DNA of 64,000 nucleotides from positions 518,337,915 through 518,401,914 of the forward strand of contig NC_057795.1 of assembly GCF_018294505.1 (NCBI RefSeq), written 5' to 3'. Made by a program: the position numbers and the translations under genes. The DNA is from Triticum aestivum. Lineage: Eukaryota > Streptophyta > Magnoliopsida > Poales > Poaceae. This document shows positions 21,802-34,929 of the stretch, piece by piece; the stretch's first letter is position 1; every line of letters starts with the position of its first letter. Under the pieces are notes generated by a model that searched no databases, was not told the DNA's origin, and was given only the letters and a program-made list of their open reading frames with translations.

Positions 21802-22154
21802 GCGTTGGCCCAGCCTGGCCCATCTGAGCGACGGAAGAAGCCAAACGACAGTCCAGACATACGAAATCACCAGACAATTGAAGAAAAGATCAGATCACGA
21901 ACACGGGTTGAATACCTAAAACAATAAGGACTATTTTGTAAAATTGCTGACGGTGAATAGGCACAAGCAAATGGTATTTTATTAGTAGGTAAATATAAAG
22001 ATCTATTTTTAGTTTTTTATATGACCTAAAAATATTTATCTAGATATAGCTACCTGTGCTAAGGCTTGTTTTATGTGATTACTGAGTGACTGACCAACCT
22101 TGCTGTGTGCCTCTCTGCCCCCTTGTGGCGTCGTCCGAATGCTACGTGCCGCAT
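21802..22154. other. Unassigned stretch between LINE and LTR
   Basis: AT-rich to mixed sequence with no protein-like frame, RNA gene or recognisable element end. It may be flanking DNA of the short-LTR element. Confidence 0.4.
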
Positions 22155-22432
22155 TGTCACACCTGATACAAGTGTATCGATGGATATGTAATAGGTGAGG
22201 AGAGGAATTGGGCCAGAAGCAAGTGGGCTGGAGCCCATCGATGTAATGGGCCACGTGTGGCCTGGAGTGGGGTACTTAACCTATCGTGTATCACTGGACT
22301 GGTTATGCAATGAGAGAATACTAGACGACTCTGTTCTCATCTCCTTCGTCTTCCTCCCTCCTGCTCTCCTCACCTACCCCCTTTTCCCCTCCGTGCGATC
22401 GGTCCCCTTTCCCTAGGGTTCATCGGTCATCA
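22155..22432 (+). mobile_element. Short 5' LTR of a Gypsy-type element
   Basis: A candidate 278-bp LTR starting TGTCACACC and ending ...GGTTCATCGGTCATCA, placed directly before a primer-binding site. The 3' end is well supported by that site; the 5' end is a best guess. The short LTR and nearby gag start suggest a Reina-type chromovirus, which is tentative. Confidence 0.5.
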
Positions 22433-22435
22433 TAA

Positions 22436-22450
22436 TTGGTATCTAGAGCC
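22436..22450 (+). promoter_or_regulatory. Primer-binding site, initiator-Met tRNA type
   Basis: TTGGTATCTAGAGCC lies 3 nt after the proposed LTR end. It is a common plant variant of the initiator-Met primer site with one inserted or changed base. Confidence 0.7.
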
Positions 22451-22581
22451 ACAATTTTTTTCTCCCTTCCTGTCAGATCCGCGCCGCCGCACCACAATCT
22501 CTTGGCAAATCGGTAACATCCACTGCATCAGGGGTAGATTCGCTTTGGTGAATCTGCCCAAAATCCTAGGCAGGGTTTGAT

Positions 22582-22994
22582 TTGTTCGGAGTGGGAGCAA
22601 CGGCGCCATCCAAGCCTTCTGCGCAGACACGACAACTCATAGACGCCATGGACACGCAGACGTCCAACCTCACGGCTCTCATGGAGAAGCTCCTCTCACG
22701 ATTCGACGACGAGAAGGCGGTGGCAGACAAACGCACTGAGGTGCAAACCAAGTTCAATCAGCAGGTGTCTCAGGAGCTGCAGAGCTTATTGAAACAGATC
22801 GGGATCACTCAAGCCGAGATCGATGATGTGCGGCAGGTGGCATCTCCCTTGGCCTCGGCCGCTCTGTCCGCCAGGTCCGGCATCGACAACCCTTCCACCA
22901 CCGTGCTGCACACGCCCCTGCCCAAGGAAGGACCACATCAACCCGCACCACCACCACCATCGGGGCTACGTGCACCCCCATCTTTCAAGTGTGT
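22582..22994 (+). pseudogene. Gag N-terminus, cut by the Sirevirus insertion
   Basis: An open frame starts 150 bp after the LTR, with candidate ATGs at 22582 and 22648. It encodes a charged, helix-prone N-terminus (LTALMEKLLSRFDDEKAVADKR) and then a proline- and histidine-rich stretch, as in plant Gypsy gag proteins. At 22995 the frame runs into a Sirevirus LTR, so the capsid and everything after it are separated or lost; the rest is not found within the window. The lineage cannot be fixed from so short a piece. Confidence 0.55.
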
Positions 22995-24536
22995 TGCTGA
23001 AAGTGCGTTATATCGACTAGAGGGGGGTGAATAGGCGATTTTTATGAATTCTTCACTAAGGAATTTGCCGGTGAGGAAATTCCTTAGCGAAGAACTACTT
23101 GCAGCGGAATAAGTACTCAGAAGTAAGCATGACAGAATACACACATGGTCATCATGATGAAATGAAGACAAACATAGAGTACAGAAAGCGTAAACACAGG
23201 ATAACACAAGATGAAGACAAACAGACTGAAGAAATTGAACTAAGGAAATTGAGAAAGTTTTAGTCAAAGTCTTCAAACACAGATATGAACAAACACTCAA
23301 CACAGTAATGAGGAAATGAAAGAGTTGAGGAAATAGAACCAGTAAGCTTGGTGAAGACAATGATTTGGTAGACCAGTTCCAACTTCTGTCTCAGTTGTAC
23401 ATCTGGTTGGAGCGGCTGAGTATTTAAACTCGAGGACACACAGTCCCGGACACCCAGTCACTGAGCACGCAGCTCAGGACACCAAGTCCTCACCGTATTC
23501 TCCTTGAACTAAGGTCACACAAACCTCGTCCAATCACTCGTGGTAAGTCTTCAGGCGACTTCCAAACCTTCACAGACTTCGGTCACTCGGTGATCCACAA
23601 TTCCTCTTGGATGCTCTAGACCATGACGCCTAACTGTCTGGAAGAAGCATAGTCTTCAAAGGTAACAAGCATCGGATCCACGCAGGATCAATCTCTTCAG
23701 TGATGCTCAATCACTTTGGGTTTGTGGGTGTTTGGGTTTGGATTTTCCTCGATGATTTTCGCTCAAAGTCCTCAGAGGATGGGTTGCTCTCAAATGACAA
23801 GTGTCAGTTTCTCTCGGAGCAGCCAACCAGCTAGTGGTTGTAGGGGGCGGCTATTTATAGCCTAGGGAGCAGCCCGACATGATAAGACATAAATGCCCTT
23901 CAATGATATGACTGTTATGTGGATAAGATATTTTGGGATAGCTGGCGCGTAGCACAGCAACGGTCAGAAATTTGACTCTCAAATTCCTCAGGGCTATCAT
24001 GTTCCTCACTGTGTAGGCAATTCGCACTAGCGAATTCCTAACTCCTCAGTCAGAACAAATTCCTCAGCGACCAGAAGAACTTCGTCTCTCTTACTGAAGG
24101 AATTGACTGAACTGTATGAGATTTTCAATGGCTTCACTCGAAAGGATTGGTAGGTGTAGGATTTTGAGTTGAGCATCACATGGAAATTTTTCCTTAGTAT
24201 TTCCTCGACCCCCTTTAACAGTACGGTGTTTCCTATGACTCAAGAAAGAGAAAAACAAAACTTATGAAAACGAAAGTCTTCAAGCTTCATATTCCTCGCA
24301 CGAATATCAAGTCTTCACGGACACACCAATTTCTTCACTTTCAAAGTCTTCATGAAAGTCTTCAGAGATACCAAAATCTTCAGTCGAAGATATTCATTTT
24401 TAGGGGTCGACTTTCTCTGTAAATATCAAACTCCTCATAGACTTATAGACCCGTGTACACTCATAAACACATTAGATCCTTAACCTATAAGTCTTCAATA
24501 CACCAAAATCACTAAGGGGCACTAGATGCACTTACA
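22995..24536 (-). mobile_element. Sirevirus (Maximus-like) 3' LTR
   Basis: A 1542-bp LTR on minus, starting TGTAAGTGCATCTAGTGCCC at 24536 and ending ...CTTTCAGCA at 22995, with TG...CA termini. It directly follows a polypurine tract (24537-24551). The wording and length fit Triticeae Maximus-type Sireviruses. It cuts the gag frame to its left. Confidence 0.75.
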
Positions 24537-25064
24537 ATCTCCCCCTTTTTGGTGATTGATGACAATATAGGTTAAGTTTTCAACGGGGATAAACATATGA
24601 AGTGTAAGTACTGATATCGAGGAATTTGATTGCAAGATATAGAAGAACTCCCCCTGAAGATGTGCATAGTGAGGAATTTGCTTTTGAAGCAATGCACACT
24701 TGAAGAGTTGAATCATGGAGATCTCCCCCTATATCTTGTAATTCATACATGCATTTGACATATAATATGAAGAATTTGAAATGCAAGATGAAATATGGTG
24801 CCGGAGGAGATTCAGCATGCGTGAAATAATATTAACGAGGAACAAGCATGCAGAATCAGAGCACAGTGCATCAAAAGTATCAGAGTACCATCGGGTTTAA
24901 GATTACATCTCGATCCAATAAAAGTTTCAGAAGAACGAGAGTTGTAACTTAGCAAAAAAAACGCCCATATAATAGACCCGCTTGAAGACTAACTCAGATT
25001 TCTCCCCCTTTGTCATCGAATGACCAAAAGGATTGAAACTGAGGACTAACGCCCCTGAAGAATA
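24537..25064 (-). promoter_or_regulatory. Multiple polypurine tracts of a Sirevirus
   Basis: On minus, G-rich tracts of the AAAGGGGGAGA type occur at about 24537-24551 (the true 3' LTR primer), 24649-24654, 24722-24730 and 25001-25010. Repeated tracts upstream of the 3' LTR are a known hallmark of Sireviruses. There is no coding sequence in between. Confidence 0.75.
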
Positions 25065-28000
25065 TCAAGTTGATGGAGGAGCGCCAGCGTTGCCGTGGTC
25101 GGTTATCGTAGTAGGGCCTGCCGCAGTGTCGTCCAAGTCTTCATTTTCATCAGTGTTGCGCGATGAAGAATAGGAGCTGGCCACCAAGGAAGGAACCTTG
25201 ACCTTCTTGAATTTCTTCGATGGAGGTGCAGACCAGTCAAATTCTTCCTTGAGACCCATGTTCTTCAGATCTTTGGTGCTGTAGATCTGAGATAGAATAG
25301 CCCAGGTACGGTTGAGATTGGTTTTTCTTCACAACATTGTGGGTTGAGGTCATGTTGTAAAGAATGGAACCAAACTGACACTTGACCCATTTATGATTGC
25401 GATTAACTTTCTGATGAAGACTGAGGAGTAACTCACGATCACTCATCACCCTGGGTGCTGTGGCTTGAGGAATTTGCTTGGCAGAGGTATTGGCGGCAGA
25501 GTCATGTGTGGCAGAGTCATCATTGGTGGAGTAGGATGCAGCCTTGCGAAATTGACCATCCAATGGACGAATGCCTTCATCTATCACAGCAGTTGCCTTG
25601 CCTTTGTCATCAGCTGAGGAATATGTCTGTTTGAGGACTTCAATTGGAGGCAAGAAACTGCCATGGTTCAGAGTATCAGCCTTATAGTTGAGTGAAGACC
25701 TTGTCCTGATGAATTTCATAATCCATGGTGCATAAGGCTTCAGCTCAAACGGTGACATAGCAAGGTTGGCCAGAGTCCTCATGAAGAAATCATGGAAGTT
25801 GACGGGAATGCCATGAACGATGTTGAAAAGCATATTCTTCATGATGCCAACGACTTCTTCATCATTTGAGTCGTGGCCTTTGATAGGACTCATTGTCTTC
25901 GTCAGAATGCAATAGACAGTCCGTGGCACATACAGTAATTCCTTGACAAGGAATTTGGTTCGAGGAGCTTGCCCTGGCTTCAAAGGCTTCATCAGCACTT
26001 TCATGTAATGATTGGTAATCTCAGGTTCATTGTAGATGCAACGTGCACCATCAAGGGGAGGACTGAGTGGAAGGACACGAAGCAATTCAGTTGCTGGTGC
26101 CTTGTAGTGAGTATTTTCAGACATCCTGTCCAGCACCCATGAATTCACATCTTCAGAATTTCCTGTGATGTGCAGCGTCGCATAGAATTGAAGAATGAGT
26201 TCTTCATTCCAATCACAGATGTCAATGCAGAAATTCAGTAATCCAGCATCGTGAAGAACACTGAGGACTGGCTGGAAGCACGGCAGAGAATCCATGTCCA
26301 CATGAGGAATGTGTGCATGATCGAAGACTTTGTCTTTGTCGAATAGCATAGAGGAATAAAAGTTTGCTTGACTAGCAGTCCAGAAACGCCTCTTCCTTAT
26401 GCAAGCAGAATCATAGGGATTATAAGCAGTGAAGAACACATGCTCATTGAAGAAATCAGCAGTCTTGAACTTTGGCTTCTTTGAGAATGGATCCTTTGGC
26501 TTGGGCACAGGAGTGTCAGTGAGTTGCATCACAACCTTAGGAATCACAATCTCCGGTTCTTCAGGCTGAGGAATTTTTGGTTCCTCTTCAGTGACAGTCT
26601 GCATGTTCAAGGTATCAGCAGCAGCAGTTTCTTCAGCACTAGTGGCTGGAATTTCTTCATGCACAGACAAGGTGGGATGAGTTTCTTCATAGCCCAGTTG
26701 AACTGTTGGCGGGGGACTGAGGTATCTGCTATAGTGGGGTCAAGTGTGGATAATTGGGATGCTGACTTTCCCAAAAGTCATCAGTCATCACAGGCGTGGT
26801 GCATCCAATGTCCACGTCTTCATCTTCAAGTTCTTCAATGCCGGCCTCTTCAGCTGTGAACTGAGGCATGGGCGAGGAAGCAGCAGGAGTTGAAGGGATC
26901 GCATCCACTTCAATTTCTTCATCAATCTGCTCTGACGAAGCAGCAGAATGATGTTCTTCATCAGATCCGCTAGGGATCACATATTCTTCACCATAAGGAA
27001 CAAGGTCCTTAGATGGCATGGTGGAAATCGGAACAGCATCAATGGGATTCTCAAGTGAGCTGGTCATAGTCTTCATTTTCTTTGAAGCTGATGAATCTGA
27101 AGCAGATGATGCTTTCCTTTTCTTCACTGCAGCTTTCTCTGCAGCCTTGGTCTTCCTCACATCTGATGCAGATGGAAGGGTAGGAGTTGGTGTAGGCGCA
27201 GGAGGAGCTGAGGAATCTGGTTGAATTTCCTCAGGCGTAACTGATGCAGTTGCCCTGACTTCTTCATTTTCTTCAGGCGCACCACTAGTGGATGCCCTGG
27301 CAGTTTCTTCAGCGGCTGGAATGAAGTCATCAGCCCTGGAACTAGCATTTTCTTTAGCAGTCTGAAAATCATCAGCAGTGCTGGCATGTTCTTCAGTTTG
27401 CTGGGCAGAGGCTTCAGCATGAGGAATTTCTTGTTGCAATGGGGCTGCAATATTGGTGAACTTCTCAGTCAGTTTAACAAACCTGACTTTGGCTCCTTGC
27501 CAATCAGCATAATAGGAATTAAAATTATCACTGAGGGTTTTGATCTCAGACTAGATCTTGAGGAGTTCATCAGGTGTCATTTTGACAACATTGTTCTTCA
27601 GGAACTTCTCTTTCCTGAACTGAGCCTTCTTGATTTGTCTGGCCTTCTCAAATTTCCATTTCTCTTCAGAGATGAAATGGGTCAGCATGTGACTTTGGCC
27701 AGGTGTCAGATGAAAATCAGGCATAGGAGTGTTTGGGTCCTTGTGCTAGAGATCAATGTAGTCGAGGATCACCTTTGGATCCAAAAGTAGTGGCACAGCT
27801 GTCCCTTTGGCTCTAGCGGCCCTTTCCTGCCTGTCTCTGATGATTTCTGCAAGTTCATCATCATCAGCATCATCGTCAGATGGCACATGGAAGGCAACTT
27901 GTTTCTTCTTCGGACTAGGCCAAGGACCTCGTCCAGTAGTGGCCTTTGTCTTCAGCAGAGTGGGGCCAGATGAAGAATTTGGTGCAACTGAGGAACTTGC

Positions 28001-28660
28001 TGAGACACCGGAGGCAATGGAGATGTCTGTAGTCCTTTGGCATGTGGCCAGGTGAACAGGTGTTGAGGACTTTGCCGGAGCAACTGAGGACTTTGGAGGA
28101 GCAGGAGCAGCTTGAGACATTGGTCGTGAGGGCTTTGAAGATTCTGGCCATGAGGGCATTGTTGAGGAACTTGGCCATGAGGGCACAGTTGTTGAAGCAC
28201 TTGACTTGTGAGCGGGCTTCTTTGCCATTGATTTCCTAGGCTTGTCAGAGGCCTTTGTGGCAGCAGCAGTAGCAGAGTCTTCATTAAATTTCCTCACTAC
28301 TTCTTTGGCTTGTCTAGCCAACTTAGCTTGGCGCTTGGCCCATTCATCAGGAAAATCCTCACCACGCTTGAGGCTGGTGGGATCAGCTTTTTGACCAGAT
28401 GCCAATGGAGCTCTTGGGCATGGAGGATTTAGAGCGAATTTCCTCATATACTTTGGAGTTACATATCTGTACTCCCTCCATTCTCTTGCCCATCTCCTTT
28501 CAATCCTTTGTATGCGCACCTTGCGCTGAGTTTTGCTTTCTTTTCCGAACTCGGCCTCATCAGGTGTGCAATAGTCAGCATAGAGGTCCTTAGGGATTTC
28601 AAAAGCAGTCATGACCTCAGGCTTCTTTCCTCCTTTCTATGGTTTCTTACCTTCAGCCAT
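25065..28660 (-). pseudogene. Sirevirus env-like or uncharacterised third ORF, broken
   Basis: A long minus-strand frame of about 1190 codons between the expected end of pol and the polypurine tracts, the place where Sireviruses carry an env-like gene. It starts at the ATG at 28660. The first third is basic and Ser/Pro/Ala-rich (WPSSSTMPSWPESS); the middle is acidic and low-complexity. The last third is globular, with QFYATLHITGN wording reminiscent of plant transposon-associated domains (Transposase_32 type). I see no clear signal peptide or membrane helix, so a true envelope role is not shown. In-frame stops lie at 28637, 27746, 27551 and 26729, with frameshifts between 26730 and 26670 and near 25300. 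Pol is absent, so this is the 3' end of the element only. Confidence 0.6.
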
Positions 28661-28969
28661 ATTCTTCAGATGAGGAATTTGAACAATTGAACACTCTGAA
28701 GAAGTATGCAACTTTTCTTCGAGGAACACTGCAAATGAGTTAAGTTGATGAGAACCTAGTGATTCAGCAGCGGACATGAGTACCTGTGAATAGAGTATAG
28801 TTGCGAGAATTTGAAGAGGTCATATGCGTTCTCAGAAGATTTTCAAAATGAACAAGTTTGAGGAATTTGACCAGATGAGTCTTGAAGAATTTCACTAAGC
28901 GTTCTTTGTCTTAGGTTCCAGAGTTGTATAGATTGAGGATCCACACAATTGAGGAATCTTGAAGAAGGG
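28661..28969 (-). mobile_element. Sirevirus internal remnant up to the LARD junction
   Basis: Sequence rich in GAGGAATTTGA-like words, continuous in style with the Sirevirus to its left. No pol motif is seen. The boundary with LARD LTR sequence is placed near 28970 where composition turns GC-rich; it is accurate only to some tens of bases. Confidence 0.45.
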
Positions 28970-29692
28970 AGTTGTACATAAATGAGCTTGTACCCGGGGC
29001 GGCCATGGTGCACACGAGAAGGAGCTGGGCTTGGGGAACCTCTCTGGAGAGGTGGCGGCGCAGAGGAGGAAGGGGGAGGCGAGGAGGAACCCTAGGGAAG
29101 GCTCTGGGGCACCTTTATAGGAGCGGGGGAGGCGAAGCCATGGATGCCCTCGTGGCCATGCCTTCGTGAGCGTGAGAGAGAGAGATGGGGACCGAGGGGA
29201 AGAAGAAGGGAGGAGAGGGTCGCTGGCAGGTGGGGCCGCGGGGTGCCCACGTGGAAAAAGGAGGGGCGAGCGCTGGTGGCGGCGGCTTGCGCTGGAGCTG
29301 CGGCTGCGCCTGGGGGCGCCCAGGTGGGCTGGGGAGAAGAAGCCCAGGTAAGGAGGAAAAAAAAGGTAAGGCATTTCCTTTTTTTTCATCTCCTCTAACT
29401 TCTGTTTATTTAAATAAACAACTACACGAAAATAAAAGGCCAAGGGGATAAGAGGGGAGTTTTGCAGATGTGAAAATATCCTCAAGCTCCTATAATTATG
29501 TGGAATTTGATAAAATTGAGTTGGGCATTTTTAGAGGAAGAAAAATAAATCATGTTTGAATTAAATTCAAACTTGCTCCATTTTTGAACCCAACCAAAAC
29601 AACTCCCAAAAGGATGAAACTTGATAGAGAGGTATAAGGCATGGTGCGTGATTTATTGGCAAAGATTGAACATTAAAGGAGAAGGGAGAAAT
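28970..29692 (-). mobile_element. Older LARD 3' LTR, promoter part (left of insertion)
   Basis: A GC-rich block followed on its right by AT-rich sequence, the same order as in the complete LARD LTRs. A minus-strand TATAAAGG at 29112-29119 corresponds in layout to the young LARD's TATATAAG. The segment ends in GAAAT at 29688-29692 and continues at 42793 after the young LARD is removed. Open frames here are products of GC-richness and look like no protein. Confidence 0.55.
29688..29692. repeat. Target-site duplication GAAAT, left copy
   Basis: GAAAT directly before the LTR start TGCCATGCCC. The right copy is at 42788-42792 directly after ...GTTACA. Confidence 0.85.
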
Positions 29693-32600
29693 TGCCATGC
29701 CCAATATGCGACCCTATCCAAAAGGAACTCGAAGGTCCCACCAAGGATAGACCCGCATATTGAAACGCTTTTGCAAGGTGGATATCATTACATCAACATT
29801 ACATAATATTTGGGGATACATACAAGAGGCATACAATGACACACGAATACAACATCACAATACATCAGAGCATCATCAGACTACGGATGAATCACAAACA
29901 GAAACTCAAACGACATCCACCCTGCTAGCCCAGGCTGCCGACCTGGAACCTATCCCCTGATCGAAGAAGCAGAAGAAGAACTCCAAAACAAGCAATCATC
30001 GCTCTCGCGTCATGATCATCGCAAAACATGTACCTGCAACTGTTGTTGTAGTAATCTGTGAGCCACGAGGACTCAGCAATCCCATTACCATGGGTATCAA
30101 GACTAGCAAAGCTTAAAGGGAAAGGAAGGGGTAAAGTGGTGAGGCTGCAGCAGCGACTAAGCATGTTATGGTGGCTAACATACGCAAATAAGAGCGAGAA
30201 GAGAGCAAGAGGAACGGTCGTCAACTAGTAATGATCAAGAAGTGATCCTGAACTCCTACTTACGTCAAGCATAACCCAGAAACCATGTTCACTTCCCGGA
30301 CTCCGTCGAAAAGAGACCATCACGGCTACACACACGGTTGATGCGTTTTAATTCGTATCTGGTGTCAATTTATCTACAACCGGACATTAACAAATTCCCA
30401 TCTGCCTATAACCGCAGGCACGGCTTTCGAAAGATTATACCCTGCAGGGGTGTCCCAACTTAGCCCATGATAAGCTCTCACGATCAACGAAGGATATACC
30501 TTCTCCCAGGAAGACCCGATCAGACTCGGAATCCCGGTTTACAAGACATTTCGACAATGGTAAAACAAGACCAGCAAAGCCGCCCGATGCGCCGACAATC
30601 CCGATAGGAGCTGCACATATCTCGTTCTCAGGGCAACACCGGATAAGTTAAGCTACGAGTAAAACCAGCCCTCGAGTTGCCCCGAGGTGGCCCCGCAGGT
30701 TGCTCGGTTCGGACCAACACTTAGACAAGCACTGGCCCGCGGGGGGCTAAAATAAAGACGACCCTCGGGTTGGCCGACCGAAGGGAAAGGGATAGGTGGT
30801 GGTGAGGCAAATGGTAAAACCAAGGTTGGGCTTTGCTGGAGGAGTTTTATTCAAAGCGAACTGTCAAGGGGGTCCCATAAAAATCACCCGACAGCGCAAG
30901 GAACGCAAAATCCGGGAACATAACACCGGTATGACGAAAACTAGGGCGGCAAGAGTGGAACAAAACACTAGGCAAAAGGCCGAGTCTTCCACCCTTTACC
31001 AAGTATATAGATGCATTAATAATATAAGAGATATTGTGATATCCCAACCAAAAATCCTGTCCACCATGGAGAAATCTTCAACTTCACCTGCAACTAGCAA
31101 CGCTATAAGAGGGCTGAGCAAAGCGGTAACATAGCCAAACAACGGTTTGCATAGGAAAGGTGTCAAAGGTTAGAGGTTCATGGCAATATGGGAGGATTGG
31201 TAAACAGGTGATAGGTAGCGCAGCATAGCGATAGAACGAAGCAACTAGCATAGCAATGATAGTAGTGAGATCTAGGGTAGTGGTCATCTTGCCTGAAATC
31301 CCGCAAGGAAGAAGAACGAGTCCATGAAGAAGACGAACGGATGAAGCCACAAAGATGAACCAAGCGTAGATGAACGATTCCTCACGATCGCAACGAAACA
31401 GGAACTAACAAGAAGAAGCACACAACAAGGTAAACACACCACACATGAACATGACATGATGCACAACAAGCATGATGCATGACAAGGCTACATGAAGCTA
31501 CTCATTTAAAGAGATGATGCAAACAAGAGCAACACATCAAAGCAAGTTTAAATGAGGCCGGGAACAACATATAACAATTCCGGTAAGTCCTCATATGCAT
31601 ATTTCGAAATTGGTCCAGATCTGAATAAACCTCATGTTCAAGTTGTTAAACACCAAGTTAAGATGCACCAAGATGATCTACACGAGATTCTAGTCAAGTT
31701 ACATATAAAATTCATTTAGTTCGGAGCTACGGCCTAGAAGATATGAGCAAAACAAGTTAAACATGGCATTGATGCAAAATGCACCCAAACATCAAGCAAA
31801 CACCTCAAAATAAGGATGCAACATGATAATATGAAGCTACATGCAATTCTAAGCAAGTTTCATATAGAGCACACTCAAAACGGAGCAACGGTTCAACACA
31901 CACACATCAGAAGTTTAAAGGACATGATGTCCAAAACAGCAACTAGGCATATTGCAAGCACCAAAACAAAATGCTACAGCATCTCAACATGAAAACAAAA
32001 GACATGGGCATGATGTAAAGGTAAAGCATAACAAAACATGAACACTGAGCTATCTCCAGAAATCAACAGAACATACTCAAACACACATGGTAAGATTGCA
32101 AATAATAACAATTCAGACTTTGCAGAAAATAACATCAGGTTGCAATGTTTAGAGCTATCAAACAACATGTTACAGGAACTTATAATGACAAACAAAGGCA
32201 TGGCATGAACCTACTAATTGCATAGATCAAAAGTCCCTTACTTATCATGAGCCAAGAAGGATCATAAGATATGATGGCACCCATGTAAACATGGCAAGTT
32301 ATATTACAGATTCAAACATGGCAGAAACAGAATTATGAAGGCATGTAGATGAGCTTGTGCAACTCACTACAGAGCAATACATGGCATGGCAAGGCACCCA
32401 ACAGTAAGAAGACATGTTTATGAAGCTAAGCATGGAAAGAGCAAGGTCATAGGGTACATGGAACACTAGCAACAATCATGGTAACAACTGAACTTAATGT
32501 TAACACGCTGACAGCAACATTATGAAGCAACTTTGGAGCAAGGAAACAACAAGCTCTAGCAAGCTATAAATGCAACCAGGGGCATGTATGGTTATAGGAT

Positions 32601-34915
32601 GACATGTAGAAGAAAACATATTTAGTGATCATCTCCAGATTATGCATAGAATGACTAGTAGCAGTAGGTTTACATAGCATCACCAAATAACAGATTCAGC
32701 CTAGCAAAACAGCAACATCAAGTACACTACTTAACAAGCTCGAAACACTCACCACAAGTCATTGCATGACAAGATAAGCATAGAATCATCAAGAAGACGT
32801 GTTTATGTAACACACCAAGGCAAGAACAAGCTCATAGCATGCAAGGATCAACTACAACAACCTTGGCAAAATTGAATAACATGTAAACAATCTGCCAGGA
32901 AACATTTTGGAGCAAAAGTAGAGCACGAAAATGACATGCTAGACTACTCCATAAATGCAAACAGGGGCATGAATGGATAGACAATAACCATATGTTCAAA
33001 ACACTCTTACTGAAGTATCTCAAAATATGCATGGATCTCTCTGTAGCATCAAGTTTACATGGCATCAAAATATCAGCAGAACAGGGACTGAAATCAGCAA
33101 CATCACGATGCCTAGTTTGCATGCTTGTGCTAGTCACCACATTGATCACAAAAATACATGGTAAGCACCTCTGTAAAGAAGACATGGCATAGTTCAAAAC
33201 ACATGTAGACATCAACCTCATAGGATGCACACATCAATCATGGCAAAAATGACAAAAGAGCTCGTTCTGTTAACAGACATCAGAAAACATCATGAAGCAC
33301 TCTTGCAGCAATGATTCAGGAATCAAGATGATCTCAAATGAACATGGTGCAATGGAATGAAATGGTGTACTCGTTGAGACGAACAATTTGACATATTACA
33401 CACACAAATCGGAGCTACGGATGCAGAGATACGATGCGTCGAACATGCCATGATAATTACTGCAGATCTGGGGACTTGGTCATTTTTCGAAAAAAAAACA
33501 GGGTGAGCGCAGAATGACTAAATGTTGCATGGGGCAGGGGATAGCAGCAGGGCTCACCAGCGTGGCCTTGGACCAAAGAGAGAAGGAGCTGGGCTGGGCC
33601 GACTCTGGGCCGGAGGGGAAGGGCGGGCTGGGCCGGCGCTGCTGGGCCTGGGAGGCCGAGGCCCATGCGGTGACCCATGCGGGCGAGAGGGCTCGTCTCC
33701 CCCCGCGCGAGACCGAGCGAGGCCATGGCGTGGCTGGCGGCAGCTTGCAGGCGGCGGGGCATGGAAGGTCCGGCGCGACACAGACGGGTCGAGGACGGGT
33801 GGAGGAGGCCGGGATCCGCCAGAGCCGGGGCTGAGGGGGCCATTCCCGGTGGCGGCGGCGGCAGGGGCGACTCCGGCGAGGAGCTCCAAGGGCGGCGGCT
33901 TGGATCCATGGCGCGGGGGCGACAGCGAGGGGCGACGAAGCAGGGAGGCGTTGCGGGTTCCAGTGGGGATGAGGCGACGGCGGACGATGGTCTGGCAGCG
34001 GGGCGGCGAGGCACTGGTCGCCGGCGGCGGGGCAGCGGCTGATGGCCGCTCGGGGAAGACGAGATCGCTCGGACGTGGGAGGCTGGGGTGGCCTCGGGCC
34101 CAGATGGGCTTGGCGGGCCTCGATCTGGGTTTCAGTGGGCCCGTGGGTTTCGCGGCGGCGCGAGGAGGCCAGGGGTGACGTGACCAGGCCACATGGCAGG
34201 CGCCGGTTGGCCCTGGCGGCAGCGCGCCCAATGGCGACGCCCCAAGTGGCGGCAGGGCTGAGGTCGGGCGCGGAAATGGAGGAGGGAGGCGGCTAGAGGC
34301 GCGGATTTCGAGGAGGGGGTTGGCTGCTGCCAAAAATGGAAGGGGAGACTTCCTTATATAGGTAGGGGCTAGGGTCTGAGGGGTTAGGAGGGGTTTCTGG
34401 AGCCTCCAATCTTGATCGGACGGTTCCGGACGCGAGGAGAGGTAGACTGGGCCTAGGTGGGCCGTGCTAGAAAGTCCAGGGGCTGAAGCAGGGAAGAGAG
34501 AGAGAGAGGCCCGGGAGCAGTTTCGGAGACCGAAACGTCCGACGAATATACTGACTATATCACGGTTATATATTTAACGGTTGGGCAGTCAAACGAACTC
34601 CGAATGCGATGAAACTTGGCAGGCGCTCTGTCTACACTATAATAAGACCGCACAACAAGTTGCAACCCATTCTGAGAACATTTTTATGCCACTTATAAAA
34701 TAATATTTCGGAGGTGCCGCGGACGCGTGGGAGTTTTTCTGGACTCCGAACGGACAACGGAGAGAACCGGGAGAACCCGAACGGATGCAAGTTTTGAAAA
34801 ACATGCGGATGAAATGCAGAGGATGACATGGCAAAATGCAACACGCAAGCAAATGACATGGCAACGATGGCGAATAACTGGCATACACCTGGCGCATCAG
34901 ATCCGGGGCGTTACA
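29693..34915 (-). repeat. LARD 3' LTR
   Basis: Its inner end has diverged to TGCCATGCCC against TGTCACACCC in the 5' LTR. A minus-strand TATATAAG lies at 34353-34360, leaving about 0.55 kb of U3 and about 4.6 kb of R-U5. The GC-rich block 33500-34330 contains long open frames on both strands that I attribute to composition. The other ~4 kb is AT-rich and non-coding. Confidence 0.85.
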
Positions 34916-34929
34916 ACACTCCTCCACTA
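34916..34929 (-). promoter_or_regulatory. LARD polypurine tract
   Basis: On minus this reads TAGTGGAGGAGTGT, adjacent to the 3' LTR start TGTAACGCC. Confidence 0.75.

Noticed and set aside
29144..29485. Overlapping 60-196 codon frames in the older LARD LTR
   Set aside because: GC-rich LTR leader region, frames on both strands, no recognisable domain.
28970..29692. A separate unknown gene between the Sirevirus and the young LARD
   Set aside because: Layout (GC-rich block, minus-strand TATA box, AT-rich U3, continuation at 42793) fits the split 3' LTR of the older LARD better.
33522..34296. Several long overlapping open frames on both strands of the GC-rich LTR block (also 41394-42117)
   Set aside because: High GC content makes stops rare in all frames; the proteins are low-complexity Gly/Arg or Pro/Ala strings without domains.
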